The notes under the pieces are model-generated. The model did no database searches. It had not been told where the DNA came from and worked only from the letters and a program-made list of their open reading frames with translations. Shown here one piece after another: positions 51,793 to 58,866 of a stretch of DNA of 64,000 nucleotides (position 1 is the first letter of the stretch; every line of letters starts with the position of its first letter). The DNA comes from Bhargavaea massiliensis. GTDB lineage: Bacteria > Bacillota > Bacilli > Bacillales_A > Planococcaceae. The stretch is taken from positions 124,001-188,000 of the forward strand of contig NZ_JAHBCJ010000003.1 of NCBI RefSeq assembly GCF_018390575.1, in the 5' to 3' direction. The translations under genes were made by a program, and so were the position numbers.

Positions 51793-51836
51793 CTGGAGGG
51801 GGCATGTTCCGCCCCCAACCAGTTTCTTTATTTTTC
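51793..51836. terminator. Terminator of the polysaccharide operon, facing the DUF6241 gene
   Basis: CTGG-A-GGGGGC / GCCCCC-AA-CCAG hairpin followed by TTTCTTTATTTTT on the plus strand. It slightly overlaps the end of the convergent DUF6241 gene. The 51596-51792 stretch before it is AT-rich and shows nothing else I can support. Confidence 0.85.
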
Positions 51837-52367
51837 TTCTTCTGCTTTTCCCTCAATGAACCATTCCTCGATAAACTGCAGTTCTTCCTCCTTGCTCAGA
51901 AGGCCCCTTGCTTTGCCGAGTGTTCCGTTCTGGAGGTCCCAGATGTAGTTGTGGTCCATGTCGGCTTCGCTGAAGTCGCCGCGTTCCCATTTTGCGATGA
52001 TCTGGAGCAGCTGTTTTTTGACTTCAGGGCTTTGGATGTGTTCAGAGGTGGAGACGATCGATTCCATCTGTTCGATATTCCTTGTCGTCATCGGCACCGC
52101 TCCCCATTTCTGGTTAGCCACGACTTTCTGGTGGGTCATCTGGTGCATGACGTCCAGGATCTTCCCTTCAGGTGAATTGCCGTTGACGCCCACCCGGTCC
52201 AGCCCATCAACATCCTCCAGTGCTTCGGTTTCCTCGAAGGTTTCTACAAATTCGTCCTGTGTGAGAACTTCCTCCGGTTCGGAGTAGGCAAACCGATACT
52301 GGTAGATGATCAAGCCGGCGACGGCCAAGAGAGCCAACGCGCCAATCAGGATTCCCTTCCTTTTCAT
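51828..52367 (-). CDS. DUF6241 family membrane-anchored protein
   Basis: 179 aa. N-terminal membrane anchor ('ILIGALALLAVAGLIIYQYR'), an acidic segment, then the conserved part: 'GKILDVMHQMTHQKVVANQK' and 'WERGDFSEADMDHNYIWDLQ', ending 'LQFIEEWFIEGKAEEEK'. This pattern is what I know as DUF6241 in Bacillales; no function has been assigned. Host-like GC content, in contrast with galE next door, marks the end of the acquired cassette. Confidence 0.8.
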   Translation of the reverse strand: MKRKGILIGALALLAVAGLIIYQYRFAYSEPEEVLTQDEFVETFEETEALEDVDGLDRVGVNGNSPEGKILDVMHQMTHQKVVANQKWGAVPMTTRNIEQMESIVSTSEHIQSPEVKKQLLQIIAKWERGDFSEADMDHNYIWDLQNGTLGKARGLLSKEEELQFIEEWFIEGKAEEEK

Positions 52368-52599
52368 TCAATCCCTCCAAACGACTTGGTGTCTTGAAGC
52401 CGAGTTATCACTATTTACCGATTATAACATTTCCCTCAAGAAGAAAATATTGCATTTAGGGAGTTGTTTTCGGCCAGCTATTCATTCTGATATGGACATC
52501 TCAGATAGAGTTATAAATTCTGTTTGGAAATAAGGGGGGCAGGTGAGGGGGTGGGAAGGAATTCTCGGATGTTACTGACGGGGTTTAAAGACCGCCATT

Positions 52600-52642
52600 T
52601 GACAGTGTTGGTTGTCCAACAGTTGACGGAAAGCTTGTCCAT
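52600..52642 (+). repeat. Left terminal inverted repeat of the transposon
   Basis: Read inward from the end: TGACAGTGTTGGTTGTCCAA and on to TTGACGGAAAGCTTGTCCAT. It matches the right end in ATGGACA, TCCGTCAACT, GGACA, CAA and GTCA blocks at identical spacing. Confidence 0.78.
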
Positions 52643-52682
52643 TAAAATCACAAAAACTGAGAATCACAAAAACCCTATAACT

Positions 52683-52731
52683 TTGAAGGGGCCAGGGGGA
52701 AAACGTTCCGTTTTCCCCCTGGCCCCTTCAA
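52683..52731. repeat. Perfect 23-bp hairpin inside the left transposon end
   Basis: Left arm 52683-52705 (TTGAAGGGGCCAGGGGGAAA then ACG), loop TTC, right arm 52709-52731. It is 13 bp past the ATPase stop codon. No T-run follows on the minus strand, so it is not a standard terminator; it may block transcription or translation read-through, or act as a DNA hairpin. Confidence 0.88.
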
Positions 52732-52743
52732 GTATGCAAAGAA

Positions 52744-53544
52744 CTAATTCAGTTCCCCGTCGATGACCTGTCTGACCATATGGTCATCAATAACACGATG
52801 ACCTTGCCCGGATCCGAAGATTAGGCAGTGGGTGGCCGCCTTATTGATGAGCCTTGCGGCCCCTCCGGACCAATTATGAATCTCATCGACTGCCGCCGCT
52901 GTGAAAAGATCACGCCCGGCACCTGAGTATTCGATCTGACGCTCCATATATCCGCCGGTCTCCGAACGGTCGAAATGGGGCATCCGGCACTGAAGATCAA
53001 TCCTCTGCCGGATGGCGGCGAACGTCTGGAGGCGAAGCCGGTCCTGCAGTTCGCTCTGTCCGACCAGAACGAGCGCCATCGGGCTCTCGGCGTCCATCCG
53101 GAAGTTCAAAAGGAACCGCAATTCCTCCAACATCTCCCGGTCGAGAAGATGCGCCTCATCTACGATGACGACTGGTGACAACTGATGCATTCCCTTCATC
53201 AGTTCGACCTGCTGGTGAAGCAGACGCTTCGCGTCTCCCCTGTAGAACTTCGACTCACATCCCATTTGCTCAAGCAGCCCTTTATAAAAATGGCGGGGTG
53301 TTAGCTTCGAGTCCGCGAGATACAGGGGCTTGAAGCGGGAGTGATCCAGATTCTCCGTGAACTTTCGAATCAGGGTGGTCTTCCCGGTTCCGCACTCGCC
53401 GGTCACTACGGCGAACAGTTGTTGTTCGGCCGCATAGCCCAGCCGGCTTAAGATCTCTTCTGACGCATGTGTGCCAAGGAGTTCACTGACCGGTGTGGCA
53501 CGTGTGAAGGGAGTAGCCGACATTCCATAGAACGATTCATACAC
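52744..53544 (-). CDS. ExeA/TniB-like AAA+ ATPase (transposition helper)
   Basis: 266 aa, GTG 53544 with GGAGG 9 nt upstream. 'MYESFYGMSATPFTRATPVS' is the standard ExeA-family N-terminus; Walker A 'VVTGECGTGKTTLIRKF', Walker B 'SPVVIVDEAHLLDREMLEEL', sensor region 'LVLVGQSELQDRL', and the 'AIRQRIDLQCRM' box. It follows the transposase gene by 62 bp. ATPases of this type (TniB, IstB, MuB, ExeA-like) assemble on target DNA and recruit the DDE transposase. Confidence 0.9.
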   Translation of the reverse strand: MYESFYGMSATPFTRATPVSELLGTHASEEILSRLGYAAEQQLFAVVTGECGTGKTTLIRKFTENLDHSRFKPLYLADSKLTPRHFYKGLLEQMGCESKFYRGDAKRLLHQQVELMKGMHQLSPVVIVDEAHLLDREMLEELRFLLNFRMDAESPMALVLVGQSELQDRLRLQTFAAIRQRIDLQCRMPHFDRSETGGYMERQIEYSGAGRDLFTAAAVDEIHNWSGGAARLINKAATHCLIFGSGQGHRVIDDHMVRQVIDGELN

Positions 53545-53606
53545 GGTCCGGCACCTCCTTCATTTTCCGGAACGAGATGGCAGGAGGCCGGTAGGCTTCC
53601 CGCTTT

Positions 53607-54890
53607 TCATTCTGTTTTTTTCGCGGCGCGAAGAACCCTGGAACTCTCCGTTTCGACTTTCTGAAGTGTTTCCGGCAGTTCCGGCCGCTTGCCGGAAAAC
53701 TCCCCGATCTCGAGTTTCTTTGCGGTCCATGGCTCATGTCCTTCATACTCAATCTGGATCTCTTCCGTATCTGCCGGGTCATAAATGACATCCACCGTCC
53801 GGCCGATGAAGGAGAGTCCCACTTCGTATTTATCTCCTTGGAAGCTGATGCATCCTGACTTATCAACCTTCCGGTTTTCAGCGTGGAGGAATGCATCGGT
53901 GATTGACCCCTCCGACGCAAAGGAGAGAGACCTTCGATCGCGCTGGAATGCCTCAAAGGGACTCCGTTTTTCGGGAAGTCCTGAATGGGACTTCTTCTGG
54001 TAACACTCTTCGAGCCAAACCGCAAAGAGCCGGTTCAGCTCATCAAGGCCTTTCGGCTTCTCGAGTGCCGCTTCCGCAAGGAAGCCGTCGACCGTCCGGT
54101 TGAAGCGTTCCACTTTCCCTGTTGACTCCGGTGAATAGGGCTTGGCGTAAAGCAGGCGGATTCCGAGTTTCGCGCACATCCTTCCCATCCATTTCGTTCG
54201 ATACTGCTTCCCGTTATCGAAGTAAAAAGAATCTGGTACTCCATACTCCTGGATTGCCTGACGGAGCGATTTCTCGACAGAACCGGCTTCGAGGGTCGGG
54301 TAGAAGGCCGCATGGACAATGAATCGGGTCGCATCATCGATAATGGCGACTAGATAAACCTGCTTCTTCTTGCCGTCGGGACCTACTGGCAAATATGGAC
54401 CGTATTTGATGTCGGAGTGCCAAAGTTCGTTCCGTGAACGTTTCTGATATCGGCGCACCGCGCCCGGTTCTTGATGATAAAGGCGCATCTGACGTGCGCT
54501 ATAGCCCCGTTCGGCCAGCTTCTCCTGAAGCGTCGAACGCTTCAATGCCCCCGGCTCTACAATCTCCTCCCACTCAAGCGTCTGAATGATGCTCGCAATG
54601 CTCCTTGAAGGAACTTGGCGTCGAAGGAGGACCGCATGGTCCACCGCCTTTTCCATCCATTCCGGCTGACTGGTCTCGCCTTTTCGGCCAGCCGGCTTCA
54701 ACCCTGAGAATCCTTCTTTCCGGTAATCCGATATGTATCTCCGAAGTGTCCGTTCTGATAAGCCGTTCTCCGATGCGATTCTCCGCCTCATCTCGGCGGC
54801 CTCAGATGTCCCCATGCCCGGTTCAAGCAGGGGAGCGATCAACTGATACCTATTTGCGGCAATCTCTTCCGCCTTCCTCTGATCCCTCAA
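53607..54890 (-). CDS. DDE-type (Mu/IS481-like) transposase
   Basis: 427 aa, TTG 54890 with AGGAGGG 7 nt upstream. N-terminal winged helix-turn-helix ('GLSERTLRRYISDYRKEGFS'), then the RNase H-like integrase core: Asp in 'ELWHSDIKYGPYL' , Asp in 'PDSFYFDNGKQYR', Glu in 'YSPESTGKVERFNRTVDGFL', the expected D-D-E. A Mu-type C-terminal beta-barrel domain ('DKSGCISFQGDKYEVGLSFI') follows. Full length and apparently intact. It should cut and join the terminal repeats with help from the ATPase downstream. Confidence 0.92.
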   Translation of the reverse strand: MRDQRKAEEIAANRYQLIAPLLEPGMGTSEAAEMRRRIASENGLSERTLRRYISDYRKEGFSGLKPAGRKGETSQPEWMEKAVDHAVLLRRQVPSRSIASIIQTLEWEEIVEPGALKRSTLQEKLAERGYSARQMRLYHQEPGAVRRYQKRSRNELWHSDIKYGPYLPVGPDGKKKQVYLVAIIDDATRFIVHAAFYPTLEAGSVEKSLRQAIQEYGVPDSFYFDNGKQYRTKWMGRMCAKLGIRLLYAKPYSPESTGKVERFNRTVDGFLAEAALEKPKGLDELNRLFAVWLEECYQKKSHSGLPEKRSPFEAFQRDRRSLSFASEGSITDAFLHAENRKVDKSGCISFQGDKYEVGLSFIGRTVDVIYDPADTEEIQIEYEGHEPWTAKKLEIGEFSGKRPELPETLQKVETESSRVLRAAKKTE

Positions 54891-54929
54891 AGAGAATCCC
54901 TCCTATTTCTGATTCCCTTTGAGTGTAGA

Positions 54930-55388
54930 TCAGCCGTTCCCGGACAGACAGGCAGAACGGGTATGTATCCAATAATGATGGTTGGCGAGCGGTTGGACAA
55001 TCCGTGACAGCCATCCGCATTCACCACCCACCATTTGTCCAATTCTTTGCCGCACGGACAGTGAACGATCGGACAGGCCGTTCACTGGTAGTTCCCATTT
55101 TTGTTGCCTGATAAGCGAAATTAAAAAGGAAAGCCAGTGTTCCGCGAGTGTATAAAACCAATCCCTCCAACGGAGGAGCGTGGAGTCGTCCGCCGGGAGA
55201 TCAGACGGACCCCCCGGGTCATCGATTGCGGTTTCAATGACATCCGCCTGATATCTCTTGTAAGGCACCAGGCAATCCGGCAACTCGTGATGAATCAATT
55301 CGCATTTCTGGCAACGGAGGCGGCGGATGGAATACACTCTCACACCACCATCTTCAGTTCTTCCTTTCCGATTCCTGCTTCCAATCAC
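54930..55388 (-). CDS. DUF6431 zinc-ribbon protein of the transposon, 5' end frameshifted
   Basis: 152 aa if read from GTG 55388. 'VYSIRRLRCQKCELIHHELP' and 'LVPYKRYQADVIETAI' are the DUF6431 core, a zinc-ribbon protein regularly found beside this transposase type. A matching first zinc knuckle, 'PCPACDS', is encoded in the same frame just upstream (to about 55424) but has no usable start. The nearest good ATG, at 55429, is one base out of frame; adding one C to the CCC run at 55419-55421 would join it. So the gene is probably frameshifted at its start, or the sequence has an error. Role in transposition unknown. Confidence 0.72.
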   Translation of the reverse strand: MIGSRNRKGRTEDGGVRVYSIRRLRCQKCELIHHELPDCLVPYKRYQADVIETAIDDPGGPSDLPADDSTLLRWRDWFYTLAEHWLSFLISLIRQQKWELPVNGLSDRSLSVRQRIGQMVGGECGWLSRIVQPLANHHYWIHTRSACLSGNG

Positions 55389-55447
55389 CTTGTAGGCTAC
55401 GGAATCGCAGGCAGGACAGGGAATTGCATTTCCCGTCGGCTTAACCG

Positions 55448-55467
55448 AAAACCCCGCGTTCGGGGTT
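55448..55467 (-). terminator. Hairpin in the leader of the transposon genes
   Basis: 8-bp stem AAACCCCG/CGGGGTTT, followed on the minus strand by TTCGG. It lies upstream of DUF6431 and would stop incoming transcription or attenuate the operon. Confidence 0.55.
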
Positions 55468-55570
55468 TAAAATCAATGCGTATTCTGTTATGATATACAT
55501 ATATTTTTTGGTGGGGACGCTTCCCGCATGATCTTGCCGGATCATGCGCTAAAGGGAAGCGTCCTTTTCC
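55466..55570 (+). ncRNA. Possible small hairpin RNA transcribed outward from the right transposon end
   Basis: A promoter-like TTTAAA (55466-55471), 17-bp spacer, TATGAT (55489-55494), then GGACGCTTCCC-GCATGATC (55515-55533) able to pair with GATCATGC and GGGAAGCGTCC (to 55564), followed by TTTTCC. The result would be a ~65-nt RNA that is almost all one hairpin. It could instead be only a terminator facing the flanking DNA. No gene is seen in 55430-55930 apart from the transposon end. Confidence 0.4.
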
Positions 55571-55585
55571 TTTCTATAGACTCTT

Positions 55586-55628
55586 ATGGACAGTATATCC
55601 GTCAACTTCCGGACAGGCAATGCCGTCA
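55586..55628 (-). repeat. Right terminal inverted repeat of the transposon
   Basis: ATGGACAGTATATCCGTCAA, then CTTCCGGACAGGCAATGCCG and TCA at the outer edge. Gapless 43-bp partner of the left end. Confidence 0.78.
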
Positions 55629-55930
55629 GCATTCGGTCAATAGGACCTAGCAATAACACTCGGAATTAAATGATAAAAACGATAGAGTAGTCAGTCTTTA
55701 TGCCCTTTAAACTGGATACATTCGACAAAAATCGATCCAAAAAACGGAAATTAGTCAGTGATCGCCATATAGGGCCCCTTGTTTGCTGTCTTTAAGGATG
55801 GTAGAATGTCCTTACGTAACATCTATATATAGGATTTTAATACTAGTCTGGTCTTGTGTTTTTACTCATCGGAATCGTGGAATGGACCGATTATAACTTT
55901 GGATAAAGAGAAAGAACGTGGAGAAGGGGA

Positions 55931-56194
55931 ATGACGGTGATGAATCCCATGCATGTACCTGAGAATGTAAAGCCATTGGGGCATTATGAAATCGTGGACA
56001 CTGGCTGGCGTGAGGACGACTTGTATGTGGTGATTCTGGGTGCTGAAGAACCCGCTCTGCTGGAAAACAGCGAAGCAAGCGCGTACGCCCGCATGGTGGC
56101 CAGACGCAGGCGACACAGCACTCCGGTAACTACCGAGCCGGTGGAACCCGCAACCGGGAAACTCCCGTACCAGCGGATGTTCTGCTTTAAATGA
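55931..56194 (+). CDS. Small soluble protein, unknown function
   Basis: 87 aa, ATG 55931 behind GGAGAAGGGG (ATG 55943 or GTG alternatives exist). 'GHYEIVDTGWREDDLYVVIL' suggests a small beta-sheet domain; the second half is Arg-rich ('ARMVARRRRHS'). No family recognised. It has its own terminator (56224-56258). Gene reality is supported by the ribosome binding site and host-like composition. Confidence 0.55.
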   Translation: MTVMNPMHVPENVKPLGHYEIVDTGWREDDLYVVILGAEEPALLENSEASAYARMVARRRRHSTPVTTEPVEPATGKLPYQRMFCFK

Positions 56195-56223
56195 TGATAG
56201 AAAAAATTACTCTTGAATTGATC

Positions 56224-56258
56224 AAGCCTGTCACGGCCGTACCTGTGACAGGCTTTCA
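56224..56258 (+). terminator. Terminator after the small unknown gene
   Basis: 11-bp stem AAGCCTGTCAC/GTGACAGGCTT followed by TCATTG; a modest T-tail. Confidence 0.75.
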
Positions 56259-56281
56259 TTGTGCTTGTGGGCAGGCGGAGA

Positions 56282-56293
56282 TGAGTGATTACC
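56282..56293 (-). repeat. Single GGTAATCACTCA word, reverse orientation
   Basis: Exact TGAGTGATTACC. No clear partner was found 21 bp away, the only isolated copy I noted. Confidence 0.6.
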
Positions 56294-56378
56294 TCTCTGC
56301 AACCCACAGGTGCTGGTTGGCAGTCGTAAAACATAGGGCCAGGGAGATCGCCCTGAGACAGTCCGTTTAAAATGGCAG

Positions 56379-56837
56379 GTGTTTAACATTCAAAGAACAC
56401 ATATTAATCACGTATTACCTATTCAATCTATATTTGCTTTTATGTGGGCTGCTATAATACTAACCGCTATGTGCACCGGCGACCCGCGAGCGTTTTTATA
56501 TGCAGGTAAGGTGAGTTATCATATTGAATTTACGCCAAACTTTCATGACCTTCTCCTAGTGGATGATATTAATCTAGACAGTACCTTTTACTTAATTCAA
56601 AAGACGGGACACTTTTTATCGTTCGGATTTCTGTATTTTTTTCTTGTAACATGGATCAGACGGCCATATAAGGCCTTTGTTCTTTGTGGATTATTTGCGT
56701 TGTTTACAGAGATCCTACAACTGTTCTTCGGACGCAGCGGCCGGCTATTTGATGTCGGCATTGATCTGCTGGGTATCTCATTAGCTTATCTGATATGCAC
56801 TTATATCAATAGCCAAAGAAGTGCGGATGAGCGATAG
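56379..56837 (+). CDS. VanZ-like membrane protein
   Basis: 152 aa, about four membrane helices. 'QKTGHFLSFGFLYFFLVTWI' and 'CGLFALFTEILQLFFGRSGR' followed by 'FDVGIDLLGISLAYLI' match the VanZ family (conserved 'KxxHFxxFxxL' and 'ExxQ.F.pgR..d..D...N..G'). The GTG start at 56379 has a poor ribosome binding site. VanZ proteins are linked to resistance to teicoplanin and other cell-surface agents, but most family members have no proven role. Confidence 0.8.
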   Translation: MFNIQRTHINHVLPIQSIFAFMWAAIILTAMCTGDPRAFLYAGKVSYHIEFTPNFHDLLLVDDINLDSTFYLIQKTGHFLSFGFLYFFLVTWIRRPYKAFVLCGLFALFTEILQLFFGRSGRLFDVGIDLLGISLAYLICTYINSQRSADER

Positions 56838-56880
56838 TGTTACCGGTGGTGGCCTCCCGGGGAGAAGAGCTTAGCAGGAG

Positions 56881-56913
56881 TGAGTGGTTACCTTGATCTC
56901 GTGAGTGATTACC
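56881..56913 (-). repeat. GGTAAYCACTCA word pair, reverse orientation
   Basis: TGAGTGGTTACC at 56881 and TGAGTGATTACC at 56902, 21 bp apart, in the 3' flank of the VanZ gene. Confidence 0.88.
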
Positions 56914-56981
56914 CTAGCACTGAATAAAGGATTAATAGACAGGGTAATCTACCTCTATAACAACACAAATGAGGTGATCCG

Positions 56982-57458
56982 ATGAAACAAGAAGAAATGG
57001 AAACACTCCGAGACCTGATCAAGGACGTCGACACCGCGATGCTGACGACCGTATCCGATGAAGGACTCGTCTCACGCCCAATGAAAACACAGGAAGTCGA
57101 ATTCGACGGCGACCTCTGGTTCTTCACCAAGAAAGAAACCGACAAATACAAAGAAATCCTCCACAACAAAGACGTCAACGTCGCCTACGCCGGCAAATCC
57201 TACGTCTCCGTCCGCGGCCGTGCCGAAATCGTCGAAGACATGGCCAAGAAAAAAGAACTCTGGAGCAAAGGCTATGAAAAGATCATGCAAACCACATACG
57301 ACGACCCCGACGTCATCCTGATTAAAGTCAAAGCCGAGGCTGCTGAATACTGGGAAAGCGGAAGCTTGGTTAAGAACATTGCGTTTATGTACAAGCGGAT
57401 GACCGGGAAGGATGCGGAGTCGACGGAGATTAATGAGACGTTGGAGTTGGATAAGTGA
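56982..57458 (+). CDS. Pyridoxamine 5'-phosphate oxidase-like protein (general stress protein 26 type)
   Basis: 158 aa, GAGGTG before ATG 56982. Split beta-barrel flavin-binding fold: 'AMLTTVSDEGLVSRPMKTQE', 'DLWFFTKKETDKYKEI' and 'VNVAYAGKSYVSVRGRAEIV', then 'YWESGSLVKNI'. Resembles GSP26/YdaG proteins, which bind FMN or FAD and are induced by stress; the true substrate is unknown. The codons are notably C-ending in the middle, unlike the gene's last 80 bp, which I note without explanation. Confidence 0.87.
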   Translation: MKQEEMETLRDLIKDVDTAMLTTVSDEGLVSRPMKTQEVEFDGDLWFFTKKETDKYKEILHNKDVNVAYAGKSYVSVRGRAEIVEDMAKKKELWSKGYEKIMQTTYDDPDVILIKVKAEAAEYWESGSLVKNIAFMYKRMTGKDAESTEINETLELDK

Positions 57459-57471
57459 TAACTTTGGATTG

Positions 57472-57496
57472 AAGCAGCCAGCGCGGCTGCTTTTTA
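57472..57496 (+). terminator. Terminator after the PNPOx-like gene
   Basis: AGCAGCC-AGCGC-GGCTGCT followed by TTTTAT. Confidence 0.85.
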
Positions 57497-57502
57497 TATT
57501 GG

Positions 57503-57600
57503 TGAGTTCCCACCTACAGGTACCCGAATCCCTACCAAGGGGTACCTGAGTTCCAACCAATATGAGGGAAGTTGCTGCGATAGCCTCCCGAGTTCCGGCT
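57503..57600 (-). repeat. GGTGGGAACTCA-family word array, reverse orientation
   Basis: TGAGTTCCCACC at 57503, CGAATCCCTACC at about 57525, TGAGTTCCAACC at 57547 and CGAGTTCCGGCT at 57589. Spacings are 22, 22 and 42 bp, so this array is less regular than the others. The remaining ~230 bp before the next gene are AT-rich with no gene seen. Confidence 0.65.
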
Positions 57601-57832
57601 ATTATAAAGATCCTCTACGCGGTTTGTTTTCATGTTGTTCAGTAAAGCGAGTAGTAGATCGACTAAGGTGAGGCGGATTTTTTTCGTCCGGTCTTTCATC
57701 CTCAAGTAGCGTGGAAGCCCATGGTATTTTCTTTTGAACTAGTAGATATTGATTCAATGGAAAAGTGATTAATTTACTGAATAGTAGTAATATTAGTGGG
57801 AGGAAGTAACTAAATAAAAGGGGGAATTGTTG

Positions 57833-58369
57833 ATGGTGGTATGGGAGGAGCCGGAGATTAAGATTCAAACAGGGACCTGGAGCGGGGGAAAGAACGTCAC
57901 GGTAATGTTTGACTCGACTGAGAAGCATCGCTATCGTCTAAGTGTCATTTGGGACGCCACAAAGCCTTCGTGTCTGTTCATTATGATCAATCCAAGCACT
58001 GCAGATGCCCTGCAGCCAGACAAAACATTGAATCGATGTATCGGTTTTGCGGAGAGGAATGGATATGGATCTCTGGAAGTAGTGAACCTCTATTCTTATA
58101 GGACTAAAGATATAGAAGAGCTATGGGAATCGGGGCAGTTGAATCATCCTGAAAACGATATCCGAGTAAAAGAAGCAGTCAGGACGGCTGACAACATCAT
58201 TATTGCATGGGGTAATGACGGTGCAAAGAATGGGAAGTATTTGTCGGTGTTGAAATGGATTGACGAAGCGGGAAAGACCCCTTACTGTCTCGGTAAGACT
58301 GCAAGGGGAATGCCCAAGCACCCGCTGTACCTGTCGAAAGAGACTGAGATTGAGGTATACGGCGAATGA
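57833..58369 (+). CDS. DUF1643 family protein
   Basis: 178 aa from ATG 57833 (AGGGGG 8 nt upstream). 'YRLSVIWDATKPSCLFIMIN' and 'PSTADALQPDKTLNRCIGFA', then 'GYGSLEVVNLYSYR' and 'IIAWGNDGA' are the conserved blocks of DUF1643. Function unknown; the family is scattered and often found near mobile or defence-related genes. It overlaps the next gene by four bases (ATGA), so the two are translated together. Confidence 0.88.
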   Translation: MVVWEEPEIKIQTGTWSGGKNVTVMFDSTEKHRYRLSVIWDATKPSCLFIMINPSTADALQPDKTLNRCIGFAERNGYGSLEVVNLYSYRTKDIEELWESGQLNHPENDIRVKEAVRTADNIIIAWGNDGAKNGKYLSVLKWIDEAGKTPYCLGKTARGMPKHPLYLSKETEIEVYGE

Positions 58370-58755
58370 AGACAGTGGAAAGAATGAGAAATGAGTTTTT
58401 AGTTTTCTTGGAAAGCGAATTTCCAAAAGTCGTTATGGTCAAGCCGCTAATGAAAGGCGGGAAGGATAGAACCTCACCCAAAATGCCAGGTGAGCGTAGA
58501 TGGATGCAGGTGGATGTAAACTCCAATTCCCTTTCAATCGTGATTAACTACAAAACTGGGACAATCAATGAAGTTGATCTGCAAAAAGTAGGGATTCCCA
58601 TCGGATTAAGCGGGGACCGGACCGCATGGAAAATCGGGCCCAACAACGACAACTTGAGCCTAAGTATCTTTCCAGGTCAGCCAATAGAGTTTGATCAGGA
58701 ACACTTCGTCGAACTGCTGAAGAAGTTGTATAGAGGTTACCTTGCTTTACTGTGA
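58366..58755 (+). CDS. Unknown protein coupled to the DUF1643 gene
   Basis: 129 aa, start overlapping the DUF1643 stop. 'MRNEFLVFLESEFPKVVMVK' at the N-terminus, 'RRWMQVDVNSNSLSIVINYK' in the middle, and 'IGPNNDNLSLSIFPGQ' later suggest a small alpha/beta protein. No signal peptide or membrane helix. No family recognised. The coupling suggests a two-protein unit with DUF1643. Confidence 0.75.
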   Translation: MKTVERMRNEFLVFLESEFPKVVMVKPLMKGGKDRTSPKMPGERRWMQVDVNSNSLSIVINYKTGTINEVDLQKVGIPIGLSGDRTAWKIGPNNDNLSLSIFPGQPIEFDQEHFVELLKKLYRGYLALL

Positions 58756-58760
58756 AGATG

Positions 58761-58800
58761 AAATGGATTGCCCGAGTTATGTGGTAATCCATTTTGTTTT
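58761..58800 (+). terminator. Terminator of the DUF1643 operon
   Basis: AAATGGATT ... AATCCATTT hairpin followed by TGTTTTG. Confidence 0.75.
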
Positions 58801-58866
58801 GTGACTAGGTAGAAAGGATAAGCCCTATATTAAGCGAACTAGTTAAAGGAGTATAAAAAGGGGGGG

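Larger units (their letters stand above)
52600..55628 (-). mobile_element. Three-gene DDE transposon with ExeA-type ATPase and DUF6431
   Basis: About 3.03 kb. Genes on the minus strand in order: DUF6431 protein, DDE transposase, ExeA/TniB-like AAA+ ATPase. The ends carry gapless 43-bp imperfect inverted repeats (52600-52642 and 55586-55628; 31 of 43 identical by my count), each with repeated GGACA and TCCGTCAAC blocks like multiple transposase binding sites. Terminal bases are TGAC(A/G)G. The flanks CCATT (left) and GCATT (right) may be a 5-bp target duplication with one mismatch. Strong hairpins lie just inside both ends. Boundaries are my inference. Confidence 0.82.

Noticed and set aside
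52683-52731. The 23-bp hairpin as the transposon's terminal repeat
   Set aside because: It is a local palindrome, not shared with the right end; the true pairing blocks lie further out at 52600-52642 and 55586-55628.
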